A DNA stretch of 64,000 nt from Oscheius sp. JU75 (lineage: Eukaryota; Nematoda; Chromadorea; Rhabditida; Rhabditidae), in contig JASJZC010000006.1 in assembly GCA_037178855.1 (NCBI GenBank), positions 6,572,001-6,636,000 of the forward strand, in the 5' to 3' direction. This document shows, piece by piece, positions 1 through 12,414 of this stretch. The notes under the pieces were generated by a model. It did no database searches and was not told the DNA's origin. It was given only the letters and a program-made list of their open reading frames with translations. How positions within the stretch are numbered: position 1 is the stretch's first letter; every line of letters starts with the position of its first letter. A program made the position numbers and the translations under genes.

Positions 1-73
1 CCCGCGTTGCATACCGTACTGGCTTATTAGGTACTGAAATTTAGGATTTTGGTATTAAAAAGTGGTCACGTAC

Positions 74-2237
74 CTTGCGGAAGATGCTGACCAAGTGCTC
101 TCTTTTCTCCTTGATGGCTCGTTGCGATTCTTGACAACAGTCGACTTCTGAAATTTCCGAGGTTCTTTGCAGAGCACAGGCAGTTTCAGCTTTTGTAGTA
201 GGTATGCACCTTGATAGCTCTTTAGAAATTACAAGGATTCAGATAGTCAACGGCGTCATGATTCCTGTCAACTGTTTTCAGGAACCCATCTTCATCCACT
301 TCGGAAAGAGAGCCGCCCTCTTTAAGAGAGACTTCTTCAACAACATGGCTACCCTTCGTGGCAAGGGAGATGTTGTACAGAAGAGGAAGAGAATTTCTTC
401 AACAACAATCATGGAAAGAGATACCTCTTCAATGACTTGGCTACTCATCATGTATAATCAATAAAATACTTTTTCGTATTCATGTGATGATCACAACCCT
501 AGTCTTTTGTCTCTCTCTAGGACCCTCTCTTCCTTCTTCGTCTCCTCTCTACCAGTCAACTTACCTTTCTACTACCGAAACTAGGCCAAGACCTTAGACG
601 CAGCTGGATGACTTTTATCTAAACTCACCACTGCTGAAAAGGGCGATTGTCTTGAACATGACGAACTCGGGCATCGAGAGCTGAAGACGTCGTATCACAT
701 CGACCGGTCGACAATAGCATTCTCGGTAGTAGAGTTCGTATTGGCGACGGCTGAAAAGCTTTTCGGTTTCTTCAGAAATCAATTCTCGAAATTCTATTGC
801 CCGATCAGTAAACATACGTTCTACGAATCTCTCTACTGGATTTATCGCTCCCAGCGACACTGGTGCTGATCTTTCTGTTTTACGGGCTTGAGATCACAAC
901 AGATTCAAAAAGTCTTTGAACTCACTTGTTCTTGACGACCTGATAGTAGAGGGCGTTGATTCCATCGGGGAAGACAAGGCTGTCGCAGTGTTCCTGGGCC
1001 GAGTAGTAGGATTGGGTGATGATCTGGACACAGCCACCCACTTTGTACATTATTTCAAACTGAATTTGTCGTTTACTCTATCCTTCTCTTCTCTTACCTT
1101 GTCCTGTTTAGTCAGCGTCTGAAAATCCATGAATGTCTTTGCGAATTCGACTGTCAGATACAAATCGGCTACCATCCAGAATCGAACAGGATTCTTCTTG
1201 TACATTTCGACTGGGGCTGATACTTGAGTATCCTAAAGAATCGGTAATTCAAAGCATTACAAAAATACAGTACCTGGATTTCAATTTTGTGACCATACTG
1301 ACCAAGACGGCAGGGAAAGTCGATGAGGTCTTCGAGAGGAACATCCGGGTAGATGGAGAAAGGGAACTCTTGACCCCGGAGGTTTTTGACGGCCAGTTCA
1401 CGATGAACCTATGGATTCGAAGTAAGCAGAAATAAGCAAAACCAACAATCATGTCCAGAGCCATCATATGATCAACGTCTTCCGTCTTGACAGTTTGTAG
1501 CAGCGGTACTAGACTCATGTCCTTTGCCTGTTGTCCCGTCTCGTGCTCATCCGAGTCGATCTCTTCCTTCTCTACTATGGCCGAGGATGCTGGGAACTGA
1601 ATCGCCTTAGGGTTCATCCCTGCAGCTACACATTTGGAGAAACGACAGGCTCGACAAGCGCATCGGAAGTCTGAAGTCTCTGTATTATAGATCTGTTGAA
1701 AAGTTGAAATACCCTTGGTAAATTCACAGTTCCCACCGCGAGAGCATACGAAACGACGACGGTTGATAACGGTTCGACGGAAAAAAGTCTTACAACCATT
1801 GCAGCTCAAAACATCGTAATGGTAGCCGGTCGGCTGAAACTTTTTCAATTAGGCCGTTCACAGTATTTCATAATTCGTCTAACTGGTCCAGCTATTTTGT
1901 AGTCTGATAGCCAAAGTGTAACATTTTGTGCTCACCCTATCTCCACAAACGGCGCACTTGTGAATAGGACTCTTTCGAACATTTCTGATCTTCTTTACTG
2001 GGGCCTTCACTACTGGAGCAGGAATTTCAAACGGCGGATCGTCGTCCAGAGGAGGTGATCCAGAAGCTGAAGATGAAGCGCAAGATCCACTGGAATCTGT
2101 GAGGCTCTGAAAGTTATTCTTGCAAAAAGTTGTGAGGCAGGACATACCCAAAGGCCAATAATACTGTCGGCGATGGGCTGACACCCGTTTCGCGAACGAT
2201 CCGTTGAGAGCTTGTAGTGCGGCTGGGCAATTTCCAT
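74..2237 (-). CDS. Nuclear hormone receptor (NHR-A), 3' truncated by window edge
   Basis: Ligand-regulated transcription factor of the nematode nuclear receptor expansion. Exons read on the minus strand: 2148-2237, 1936-2106, 1713-1833, 1447-1670, 1274-1408, 1098-1232, 926-1059, 629-870 and 74-147; the gene runs off the window. All phases close. The first exon starts MEIAQPHYK. The C4 zinc-finger DNA-binding domain begins CAVCGDR, continues [20 protein letters not shown] and ends with CRACRFSKC and AAGMNP. The ligand-binding domain shows [21 protein letters not shown] and a last seen helix [12 protein letters not shown]. It lies opposite in strand to the three other receptors and is the most divergent of the four. 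The 1409-1446 intron is only 38 nt and uses a GTTGGT donor. The acceptor at 871 (GAAAG) is weak but is the only one giving the right phase. Confidence 0.88.
204..465 (+). CDS. Possible small peptide-precursor exon, antisense in an NHR-A intron
   Basis: An 86-codon plus-strand frame inside the 148-628 intron of NHR-A, with AATAAA overlapping its stop. From about residue 18 it reads [19 protein letters not shown], followed by further dibasic sites (FKR, QKRKR). It is related in sequence and frame to the secreted-peptide gene at 21182 (AMVPVNCLQAHNFMRFE). GKR is the form of an amidation and cleavage signal in neuropeptide precursors. No hydrophobic signal peptide is visible upstream; an acceptor-like ATTCAG at 237-242 suggests that the start may be on an unseen exon. 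It could be a peptide gene, a relic, or chance. Function is not claimed. Confidence 0.35.
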
Positions 2238-5200
2238 TCGTTAGAGACAACTGACTAGGGTGATCTGAAACGTTCGATGGTTTACTGAGAGTTTAAGAAA
2301 GATAAGATGTAAGAGTTCTGAGTTCAAACAGTTATAAAAGATATGGATGGACTGAATACGAAAGCTACAACAATCAACCGGTATCATGAGCAATAAGTTA
2401 AGGTTTTGCCGTAGCCTGGAACATCTGAGTGACCATTTGGTCCCGTCTTTCGGAAAGCAAATCACTGTTGACAGAAGAGACCCAGTGAGGAAAAAACAAA
2501 AGGAACAAATTGAACTGTCACATGAACAGGCTGCGGAAAATCAATGGGCCTGACACTCGGGGACGAGAGAAAAGAGCGCCCGGTTGTTATCACAAGACCG
2601 AAAAGTTTTGGCCAAAAGTGACCAACAAAGAGACAAGAACAGTATCCAGGGGTCCAGAGATTGATTAGATTCGCCCGGTCGATATGGTCGGACTGTCACT
2701 GGAATGGTTGAACAAACGACAGTGCCGGAGAATTCTTTGGTCGATTACTGACAGAATGAGGTTCAAAAGAGACATAGCAAGTGCTGAGCAAGGTTCATGA
2801 ACTATTTCTTGCAGAATATAGAGAAAAGTAGAATCTCTGCCACGTCACTTTGGTTCTGCGCATGTTTGGTCATCGATTCGAGTTGTAAAAACGATTCCCA
2901 ACGGTGAACTTACGAGTTTTCGAGATTTCTCTCTATTGCGACCGTTCCGAAAGGAAGTACACCGGGGAAAAGGTCACAGCCAAATGACATTGTTCTTTGC
3001 GCTATTCAGAGTTCGACGACGTCATCGAGAAGAGCTGTTTGAACAGAAGCAATGACTTAAGGCTATTCAATGCATGACTCTGTTCATCTAACTAATTTTG
3101 AAATCAGATGTGACCTGAAGAAGGAAATGACATCAGAATTAGAGAAGTAGAAAGGCTGACAATCCAACTTTCTCAATTGGTAACAAGCATCTGTCTGTAA
3201 AACTTGCCAAATGTTATCATTTACAGTTTTTGGTAAGCTGAGTTGAAAAATTGTCAAGCAGTTCGAGATGTTAAAAGAGCACTGGGTAGCTCCGCCATGA
3301 ACGTTAGCGACTGGTAAATGTATAACCCGAATGCGCATGCCAAGAAGGTTATTATATAAACTAGCAACCGTATCACATGTAAACCGTCAAAGTTCAACGC
3401 AAGAAAAAGTAGAGACATAGTCACGCCATCTGTGATCATCGACTTTTCATAATAGTCATACTATTTGATCAGCTAGAAATGGAACGAAGTGAGAGAAAGG
3501 AAAGACTAGAGATTCAATCGGGTGGCGTGATCAATAGTTGTGCGAAATTGTGTCCTTCCCCCACTCTATGTGGGGGAAGCTGGTTCGTCCAACATGGTGC
3601 AGATGTAGGGAGGAAGGCTAAAAAGCAAACGCTTGCAAATATACAGTATCTCGTTTTGTTGTAAAAGATTAGAAAGGAAACTGCCGATACTACGGATTAC
3701 TCGACGTCGTGGGCGTATCAAAACGTTTGTTCTTTTGATTAATGGTGTAAGTTGATTGGAACCGGAACAAGAAACACTTCAGTCTGGCTGTACAATGGCA
3801 CCATTTCTCAAAGATGAATGGTAAATGAGCAAATTACAAGTTTCGCACAACGACAGCAATATGTATATCGAAAACCTTCTTTAGGTTACAGTCGCAGAAC
3901 TGTGACTCGTGTCGAAAAAGCTCTAAAGAAAGAAAACGGAGCTCCGACAGAGTTTCGCCAGAAAGCTACCGCTCTGGCTGCATGAACAGCACGCCCGAAA
4001 CGTTGGCAAACAAACGGTGGAATCGCGAGAGAGAGACCGAGGCGAAAGTTGGTCTCTTCGGGCAGGAGACGTCTTGAAGACTGATTTTCAGTTAAAAAAG
4101 TGTTGCGTCTCAATATTTGGTCAATCTCGCTACTGTTGATCTTAACTCATAATAGGGTTCCGAGAATGTATTGCCACGTCAAAAAACGTGGCAGAGACCA
4201 ACAAATGCACAGTTTGATCTTTAGGCTCTTTGAAAAGGGGGACGAGAATAGGAACAAATGATTGATAATCCTAACGAATGATGGCGATCGAAACTATTCT
4301 GGGCTCTCTCCCTACATCAGAGATCCGTTTGGGGAATCCCATGCCGCAAGATAAGAAGGAGCACATCTCCCGTGACGCAGGACTGCTCAAACAGACCGGA
4401 TAAGCTGTTATTTCGTTTAGAGGCTAGTACAAATTCGAAAAAGAAACATTTTCTGGTCCAAGTGCCAAACAGTTGTTTTGCTCGCATGGATTATCAACAT
4501 AAAGAGACTGTTTTGATATACGGCAAGAGGACAAAGATTATACAGAAGGCAAGGGGTGCACTTGTGCTCACTGGTCGTCTCAATTTACAGAGAGCTCCTC
4601 CCTATGACTAACTGTGACTGAAGTGACTAAACAAATAAGTATTTGATCAGCTCAAGCTACTACAAGATGAAATTAAAGACGAATGATCTTCTGTGATGAT
4701 GAAGAAAGCTTCAAAACACAGTAATCTGATCTGGCTCACTGGAAAAACTATGACATGCACAATGCGTTTTGCGGCATCTGATGGATTGTTTCTGTTAGAT
4801 GGGAGCCTAGTTTGTTCAGCCGGCAGAGGCAGGGAAGTGAAAAGGAATGGTCAGGCAAGTGACTGTTTGTTTTCCTGAATGCAAATGTGAGAAGGCGATG
4901 AGTGACTCTGTAAGAGATCAATAAGTTTAGATGGTTGGCGAAGTAATAGAGACCGGTTGAACAAATATTTATGAACAGGGTGTAGTTTAGAGGCGAAGGT
5001 GAGTTGCGCGGGGAGACCGGAAGAATAACATGGCAACGCGCGGCTAGTGCAAGGGCCCTCAGAAGAGTCAGTAGTACTCTGGCTCCCCATTTTCTTAATT
5101 CCCTTTACTTACAGTTTTTCATCTTGTTCACCGTATGCTAGAGAAGTACGAGTATGATCCTCAAGGGTAATTTCTAGGCATGTTTTGCAAAATACGGGTC

Positions 5201-6056
5201 AGAAAGAAACAATATTAGAATGCTCTGACGCTAAAAGCGGACCTGTTTTTATACAGCCTGCTACGGCATTCGCCGAGTACTACGTCCGGAAATCATGACA
5301 AATAGTGGAGAGAACCCTCTGGTCCCTCAATTCCCTCTTTTCTCTATCCAACAGGCTAAACATAGCTTTGTTGATAGGGTACCTTCGTCTCAAGATCAAA
5401 CAGCCTATATCCATTTTGAGCTTGGGCACCAGTTTAGTCATCTTTGGTAACAAATTGTGATCATTATTCTCACGGCAATGGGAAACACTCAGTTTCTCCC
5501 GAGCGAATCGGGAAGGGCGAGACCACTAAGGAACTAAAATGGTTCCGCGTGTAGTTTGGGAAGGGGTTCTTCTCATTTCAAGAAAGTTGTATCGTTACAC
5601 GTATTTTTAGAAAATGCATTCTGCGAGTCTGAAAAGAGGAAGGCTAACCGCTCGACTTGGAAAGTTGGAGACGCTTCCAGGGGGCTCAGACGATCTAAAA
5701 AAACTGGTCAGTTCTAGAAATTGTGTTTTTAACAGAGCTGGGCAGAAGTTATGATTTGAGTTCGATAAAAGTGCTCGCACGAAGGCCAATAAGCGCTCCC
5801 GCTAACAAATTCTCGCATCATCTATTCAGTTAAAACTTGATTTTTAGAGCGCTAATGGCGTCATGCCAAGGGGTGAACATGGCTAAAAAAAAACAATGGC
5901 AAAAGCTGGAGAGAAATAGTTTGCGTCCGCGGTATCCAAATGCATGGCATTCACGTGCCACCCAAACCAGGTCGACGAGGGTTTTTATAATCTCCGACCA
6001 CGGGAGCCTGACGGACTGTCAATAGGTTGAAAAAAGAAACTTGTGGGTGGGGGTGG
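2238..6056. other. 3.8 kb without a recognisable gene
   Basis: I see no coding exon here that shows family similarity or closes in phase. The open frames are short and look random. It holds the presumed promoters of NHR-A (leftward) and of the coiled-coil gene (rightward), and a compact hairpin at 3555-3579. Confidence 0.6.
3555..3579. other. Perfect 10-bp stem hairpin
   Basis: CTTCCCCCAC, a five-base loop TCTAT, then the exact complement GTGGGGGAAG. Seen directly. No gene surrounds it, and no tRNA or snRNA shape was recognised. Confidence 0.6.
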
Positions 6057-9000
6057 ATGGCCTCCAGCGGCGCTCTTCTCTATACAGACCAACAGCAGAG
6101 AGATGGGAGGCGGATTAGTGAAGACAGGCGGGAATCGTAACGTCTGCACTGGGGCAGGCAAGGAAACTATTTGGACTCAGTGACCGATCGCTGGGGGAAA
6201 GAAATTTTCAGATTCTGCAAAAAGATGAGCTCCTGTCGAAGCTATGCAAACAGTATGAAAGCTTGGTCAAGGGTGAGTCAACCTTAGTTTTGCTTTAAAA
6301 ACAAGGAAGCAAGTCTCTGTTGCTCTCAAATTGAGGAATGTGTCGAAAATTTACGAAAACATGGTCTTATCCTCGCTTATCTGATCTGTTCGCTTAATGC
6401 CCACAAATTGAGAGCATGTTTAGTTTCCGAGGAGAAGAAGAAACTACTCGAAGATGCAAAAAAACAACTTTTTGCTGCCAAGTCAAGAACAGAAGAGCTG
6501 GCTCAGAATAGGAAGAAAATGGAAGCTGTAGTTCGAAGCCTCGAGCCGAGTCCTAAACCGAATCGAAAGAGAAGGGATGTAGTAGAGCAGGAACATGAGG
6601 ATCTCCACAACCGGATTGAAATGAGACGCACCCGATTGAAGAGTCTGACAAGAAGATGTAAGAGTGCAAATAATTTCAAAACGAGCAATTTCCAGACAAG
6701 ACGGTGCAAGAGGAGGCGTCCAGAAGAAAAACAATGCTCGGTCATTGGCAGGCCAGCGAAAGGGAGCTAATTAAGGCGACAGAAAAAGACGAACGAGAGG
6801 CTCAGGTGAGGTAGTACTCATCTGTTTAGGGGTCTTACAGGACCTAGAAAACTACATCTCCCACCTTTCCGAGACTCTTTTCGAGCGTCAGCGAAAGTAT
6901 GAAGAGATGGTTATAGGTGGTGAGTCGAAGTCAATCAGCGTATATTTTGATTTCCCAGCGCGGCAAACTGATAATCAGTGGAGCGAGTAATAACAGATCT
7001 TACACAAGAAAGCGAACGGGATTCTTGATTAGGGACAATCAAGAAGAACAGAATGAGACAAAATTACGCACAGTGGAGGAGACAAGATTTAGAGTCAGAA
7101 AGAGTGAGCTGCAGATAGATCGCTAGAGATAGGAGAAGTACAGTATCTTTTCAAAAAATGTACAGTAACATCATGAATAACATGTAGATCCGTGACAAGA
7201 AGCTTCTATCCGCCCTATCTTTCAGAGCAACACCACTTGTCCGGTTTATCCGGGATTGAAAAGAGTCTACGAGAAGATCGACGTCGTCTCTTGCGTGAGC
7301 GACAACAAATTGAAAAGTACCTTTCGAAAGAGGAAACTGCAGAAGAACCTCGAGAGAGAAGAGAAAGGAAAGAAATGAACTTAGACGAGATTAGCAGTCA
7401 GTGGCTAAAAACGATGAATGAGGTCAGTGTTTTGATCTCTGAAGCCTATATTTCCCAACGTTACTTGTTGCCAAGGAAGAACGGGAGAGAACAATGACAA
7501 ATATATTTTATAAAAACTGTTCCAGCTCTTTTTATCCGACGTGAAACTGACCGAGCAGGAAGCAATCGGTGCAGCTTTATCCACACGACTCAGCCAGATT
7601 GAAGCTGCGCTAAGGCTTCTTCGAATGAAAAAGTTTTTCGCCCCTTGGATTAGTTTCAATGGTTTTTTCCAGAGAGCCCACGATATATTCGGCTTTCAGT
7701 AGAAAAGAGGATGGAGAGGGTGAAAAAGACAAGAAGGGACAGAGACAGTTCGAGCAAGACGTTAAGATTCCCGACTTTAGGAGGAAGATAAAGGTAAGTT
7801 CGAAAAAAACTCAAGGGACCAAACAGGTAAAAGACTCGAAAAATGGCAAAATGGAGCCGTGAGAGTCAATTGAATGCATTAGAGGAAAGGTAATACGAGT
7901 CCGCTCGAGGGAAGGAAATTATGCTGTGTGCTATCTTGTGACAAGGGGTAAAAGACCAATTTTAGGAGTTTATACAGCGGGAACAAGTTATAAATAAAGC
8001 GTTCCTGGGTGACGAGAACCAGGACGTTGATTCGAGTTATTGGGAGAACTTGGATGAGGTCAAGAGGGAGACTGCTAAGCGGAAACAGGTGAAACAAAGA
8101 GGGACAAAAACAGATCAAACGCACTTCAGATGGTCCAACAGGGAGAAGAATGGGCAAAGAAGAAAATGGCTGAGGAAGTCGCTTCAAAAATAAGAACCGT
8201 GGAGCAATATAAACACGAAGTGGAAGTCAGTGAGACCAGGGCTCTTCGACTGAAGAAGGAACTACAAGTGAGTGACCCAGAAACATTCTACTGTACTCAA
8301 AATGATCTGTGAATCAGCCTCTACCCTTTGACTGTCTCACATTTTCCCAATAAGGTCCAATCACCAAACTACGCCATAATTGGGCTATCCAAATCCAATC
8401 AATCTTTGAATTCCTGACATTTTCCAACCAGCTCCAGAGATCGGAGTGAAAAGTAGGCTCGATAATATGACAGATGTTAAAAGATGAAAGTTCACTGAAG
8501 CGACAAATTAGCGGGAAAGCCCTTTCCTTCGATGAATAAACTAACGGGAACAATTTGATACGCAGATGTTGAAGTTAAGAGTTTTCACGTAAATGTCATT
8601 TCCAGGCGAAAAAGCAGGAAGTCCGAAACGAGGAGAAGAAAAAAGAGGCGGCTGAAAGAAGACGTCGTCAACGGAAACAGGAACAAGAACAGGATAGAGC
8701 ACGTGAAGAGGGTTTTAGAAGACAAAAGGTTTGTCAATTTTTAACACGAAAATGACCCCGAGTACCAAGTTTTTCCGCGATAGACGATAGGAAGTGAGCC
8801 GTGCGAAACTATAAAACTTCCAAGTAGAGTCTGCTCAAGAAAACAAGCCGCTTTTTGACACTGCTCCTCATTTTGACTTAGTGTCTCTACCGTATCATCA
8901 CGTTGTGTTAGGATTTCGGAACTCACCTCATCCTACCTTTACCATTTGTCTACAACACATGTCAAAGGTTAGTTTAGACGAAACTTGTCAAGTCAACATG

Positions 9001-10081
9001 GACTTTTTGTAAAGTTATCCTTGACATGTTGATTCAGACGAAAGTTAGTTAAATTTTGAAAAAGAGGACTGGGTGTCCGGTAAGGTGCGTAAGAGAATGG
9101 TCAGCTAGTTATGTAAGTTCGCCACATGATTCTTTTCAGTTGGAAAACCATCAAAGCAGTCTCGCAGAGCTTCGAGTAAAACGTCACGATGCGGAAACAA
9201 AAAGGAGACAGATACGTTCTGATATAACTACATCAGAGAGGGAGCTGACAGACATGAAGGCGCGTCTTCACGCGCTCAGAGTCAATCAAACTGATGACAC
9301 GGTAAGTGCTGTTTTGAACTGGAAGGTGTTTTTCCGCTCGAAAGATTATGGACTAGTTCAATTGAAGGCTGACAGATAGGACGAGGACATAAGTTGGCAC
9401 AAGTTTCTTTTCCAGTTTCAGAGATCGTGACAATTAGAGTCCGATTCAAGTACTTGTGAGAAAAGAGAGAAAGAATGGGTTTGAGGGAAAAACTGATGCA
9501 TCAGGCTGTTCGGGCGAGTTCAAAAACGTAATGTGAATATAAATATACTTATTGTCATCAAAGTCGTTTCTCACTGAACAGCAAGATCAAAGATTTTTCT
9601 GATGTTACAAATTTATACTGAACACAGATCACATGTCATATTTTAGTCAGAACTTCACAAAACCAAAGAGGGTCTACAGACAAGGGCTCAAGAATTACAA
9701 GGCCTGGAAGCAGAGCTCAGGAAAATGCTCTCGGATGCCACAAAATCCAATCAAGGGGCGAAGGAGCAGTTGGCAGTCGTCAAGCCGTACCGTAAGTATT
9801 TACAAAGAAAAAGAGAGAATTGCCTGGGAAAGCAACTCCCTGTTTATGGTTAGATAGTCTCTTGCGTAGTCTTTTCTGTTTTGCTGACTCTTACTCTCAC
9901 GTTGATTTTCCGTTTCTAATCCTGTGTGTCAAAGTTGCTTTCACCATATGACTATTTTTCAGAGATTGAACAGCAAGAAATGGACTACTTGCTGGATCAG
10001 GAGAAACAATTGGACAGACAACTAAGAGAAGCTCAAAAACAAGTCGAAGCAGAACATTCCTATCCAGAATTTTTTCATTAG
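6057..10081 (+). CDS. Large coiled-coil protein, family not recognised
   Basis: Sixteen exons give a 641-residue product that closes in phase: 6057-6136, 6181-6272, 6424-6657, 6696-6805, 6841-6916, 6959-6986, 7033-7103, 7226-7422, 7526-7632, 7673-7793, 7966-8088, 8130-8267, 8606-8728, 9140-9301, 9647-9791 and 9963-10081. It begins MASSGALLYTDQQQ and ends SYPEFFH. Almost the whole chain is Glu/Lys/Arg/Gln-rich heptad-like helix, for example LFERQRKYEEMV, KKKEAAERRRRQRKQEQEQD and LLDQEKQLDRQLREAQKQ. There is no signal peptide, membrane segment or enzyme motif. AATAAA follows the stop at about 10084. A structural role (centrosome, cilium or cytoskeleton) is only a guess from composition. Confidence 0.75.
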
Positions 10082-10199
10082 ATGAATAAAGGGCTCTTTT
10101 GCACTACACGAAACGCAGTTTCCTCTAGGCTCTAGTTGCAATTAGAAATGTCTAACAGAGACATTCGTTACTGTAACTTAGGACGAGGTATCAATTAAA

Positions 10200-10380
10200 A
10201 ACCAGCCGTCTACGACGGCATCGCCGCCCCTTAGTATTGGCTTAGCATTTACAACAGGCGACTTCGCCGCTTCTCCAAGTTCCCAAGTTTCCCTCCAAAG
10301 CTGACTTGTCAACTTAGTTCTTGACATGCCATGACTTGCCAGCTTTTTTCTCGTGGTGACGCACGGACGGACGGACACCA
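10200..10380. repeat. Dispersed repeat copy 1
   Basis: A stretch containing CTGACTTGTCAACTTA, ACTTGCCA and CTCGTGG resembles the stretch at about 63386-63530. The two share order and spacing but have diverged. No coding capacity was seen. Likely an old non-autonomous element; ends not defined. Confidence 0.45.
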
Positions 10381-10456
10381 TTGCACTTTAGTAGTAGAGA
10401 GATACTTAGATAGTTTGAAATAGCAAGTAGTTACAAGCACTTTTGGAAACTGGGCT

Positions 10457-10512
10457 CTTTTGACAATTTTCCTATTTTGTTTAATTTAAACTTTCTATAA
10501 ATATTTTTGTAC
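10457..10512 (+). repeat. 56-bp exact direct repeat, copy 1
   Basis: Identical over 56 bases to 11080-11135, from CTTTTGACAATTTTCC through TAAATATTTTTGTAC. The flanks differ. Seen directly. Confidence 0.9.
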
Positions 10513-10860
10513 GTTGCGTGTAGTACAAGAAAACCGGATACAGTTTTGCTCGAGCTATTATCTTCTTTTGACCTTGAAATCGTATAGATGAAATGATGTT
10601 TAATCCGAGCCAAAGGACCATCAAGACAACAAAAGTGTTTGGGGACCAGTCCTTGTGAGGATGAGCGTTCAAAAAGAAGCGAGTCAACACTTTTCAGTTC
10701 ATCTTAGTTACGACACCTTGTCCTTAACCCTGTACGCTCTCCCAGAAATCTTCCTATTCTCCACGCCCGTTTAAAGTGGGTAACCATGTGGAGACCACAC
10801 AATACGGATTATACTCGACCTTTTGACTCGATCCCATCTTTTTTTCTTCCAGGTAGCCAT

Positions 10861-10908
10861 GTGACTGTTTGTCCTCTATGACGTGCGACACAGGGACCAT
10901 TGATTACC
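10861..10908 (+). promoter_or_regulatory. Conserved block upstream of NHR-C
   Basis: GTGACTGTTTG, then CTCTATGACGTG, then GGGAC and CATTGATTAC, in the same order and spacing as at 17405-17456. It lies about 1.55 kb upstream of the NHR-C start. TGACGTG is CREB/bZIP-like. Regulatory function is inferred from conservation and position only. Confidence 0.45.
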
Positions 10909-11079
10909 GGTCTGCGGGGCGACCCATCGCCCGTCTGGTTGCAGCCACCTTTCAAACAGTTTTCACCTTTTCGACAATACCAACATTTTTCCCCCATACT
11001 TCCTCGTCCCGATTGCAAAATCTATACAATAGTCTGACATTCTCACAATGTATATCCTCCGCTCATTGACTCTCACATG

Positions 11080-11135
11080 CTTTTGACAATTTTCCTATTT
11101 TGTTTAATTTAAACTTTCTATAAATATTTTTGTAC
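11080..11135 (+). repeat. 56-bp exact direct repeat, copy 2
   Basis: Exact copy of 10457-10512, in the same orientation, 623 bp downstream. The interval contains the conserved block at 10861, so a duplicated end of an inserted element is one explanation. Confidence 0.9.
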
Positions 11136-12394
11136 TAATCCGACGACATCGAAAAACTTTTTTGAACAAAATCCAACAAAAGCTAAATCAAATGAGCTGA
11201 ATTGAAACCACGACGGTAATTGCCCGAAGATTTGTGACAGCAACACAGATCAACAGGAAACCATTTTGTTTCACGCGGCCGCGTTTCCATGACTGCTCGT
11301 CCCATAGCATATGAACTTGTTTTTGTTATAGCTAACTCGCTGTTTTGAATAACACTATTGTTAGTTGACGATTAGTGTCCTTTCTAATGGTGTGTGTCAT
11401 TCTTTTAAAAAATATTCGTTCGGGGAAGTAGATTAGCTCACTAGGTGTATCTATTGAAGTAGGAGAACATCGGACGTGTCCGCTCAACTCTCAGAATCCA
11501 ATTTATTTTTATGTAATGTCCACATACCAGCAACTAGAATCCCGAAATCACTGGGACCTTCGATGATCTCAATTCTCTAAAGTACATGTCAAAGGCGACA
11601 GTCAATAAGTCAGTTGGATCGAACTCTTATGTGTTTTCTGAAAGGCAGTTTTCTCTCGCTGGATGAAAATGGCAAGATAGGGGTCTTTGTGGTCTGTCTG
11701 GTCCACAGCTTTTTTTCCTCTTCCTTCTTGCTTCCCTCATCCTCATACCGTTCTGCATAGAAAATGATGTTCCCATCCATTTGCCAGCGATTTGTGCGAT
11801 ATTGTGTCGAGCGAAAGGGAGGACAAGTCGGGTTCATGCCTGCAGCACGTGGACAACTCCCCAGCCCTATATACGGAGCTCCACGGAAACAGCCATTCTC
11901 TCCACCCCATTTTTGCAAAGCTCTCGAAATTTTTTTTAACTTGGAGCGGTCGAAAACTTCTTCGATGCGGTAACGTCGACTCTTATCGGTCCAACAGTGA
12001 ACCGCGGGCACTTTCGATAAACTTTTCGTTTTGAGCTATCTCTCTTCAAAAGTTGTTTTTTTTACCTTTTCTTTGCGTTTTTTTAATGATGCAAAACTCA
12101 TTTGATCTTCTCTAATTCAACTTCGTATCGACGCCAGGTCTAATCGTCTTGTCCACAACATCTCAAATTCGTGTTAAAAGTTCAAAGGATAGAGAAAGGT
12201 AACAGCGAAAAGAGAGAACATAGATCAACAATTGTACAGTTGTAAGCTGAGACAATGCCACTCCCGGTCCAACTATATGACTCACGGTTATTGTTTGTCC
12301 AGCTCGTTGATTTATGTCGCGTCGACTGCTGCTTCTTCTCTTTTCTCCGAACAGCCTCCTATTTTTTCAGTTTATGTCAAAAAAACTATTTCAG
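11136..12394. other. Upstream region of NHR-C, no gene seen
   Basis: Apart from the repeats listed separately, I see no supported gene. A 133-codon minus-strand frame at 11610-12011 shows no convincing similarity. An acceptor at 12392-12394 just before the NHR-C start exon suggests a 5' UTR intron or spliced-leader addition. Confidence 0.5.
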
Positions 12395-12414
12395 ATTCTC
12401 TCAAGCTTGTAAAG

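Noticed and set aside
866-930. Apparent phase break between two ligand-domain exons of NHR-A
   Set aside because: The GAAAG acceptor at 871 gives the right phase, so no frameshift is needed.
11610-12011. Minus-strand 133-codon frame with AAGMNP, like the end of a nuclear receptor zinc finger
   Set aside because: Only six residues resemble the motif; the required cysteines and flanking blocks are absent, so chance is likely.
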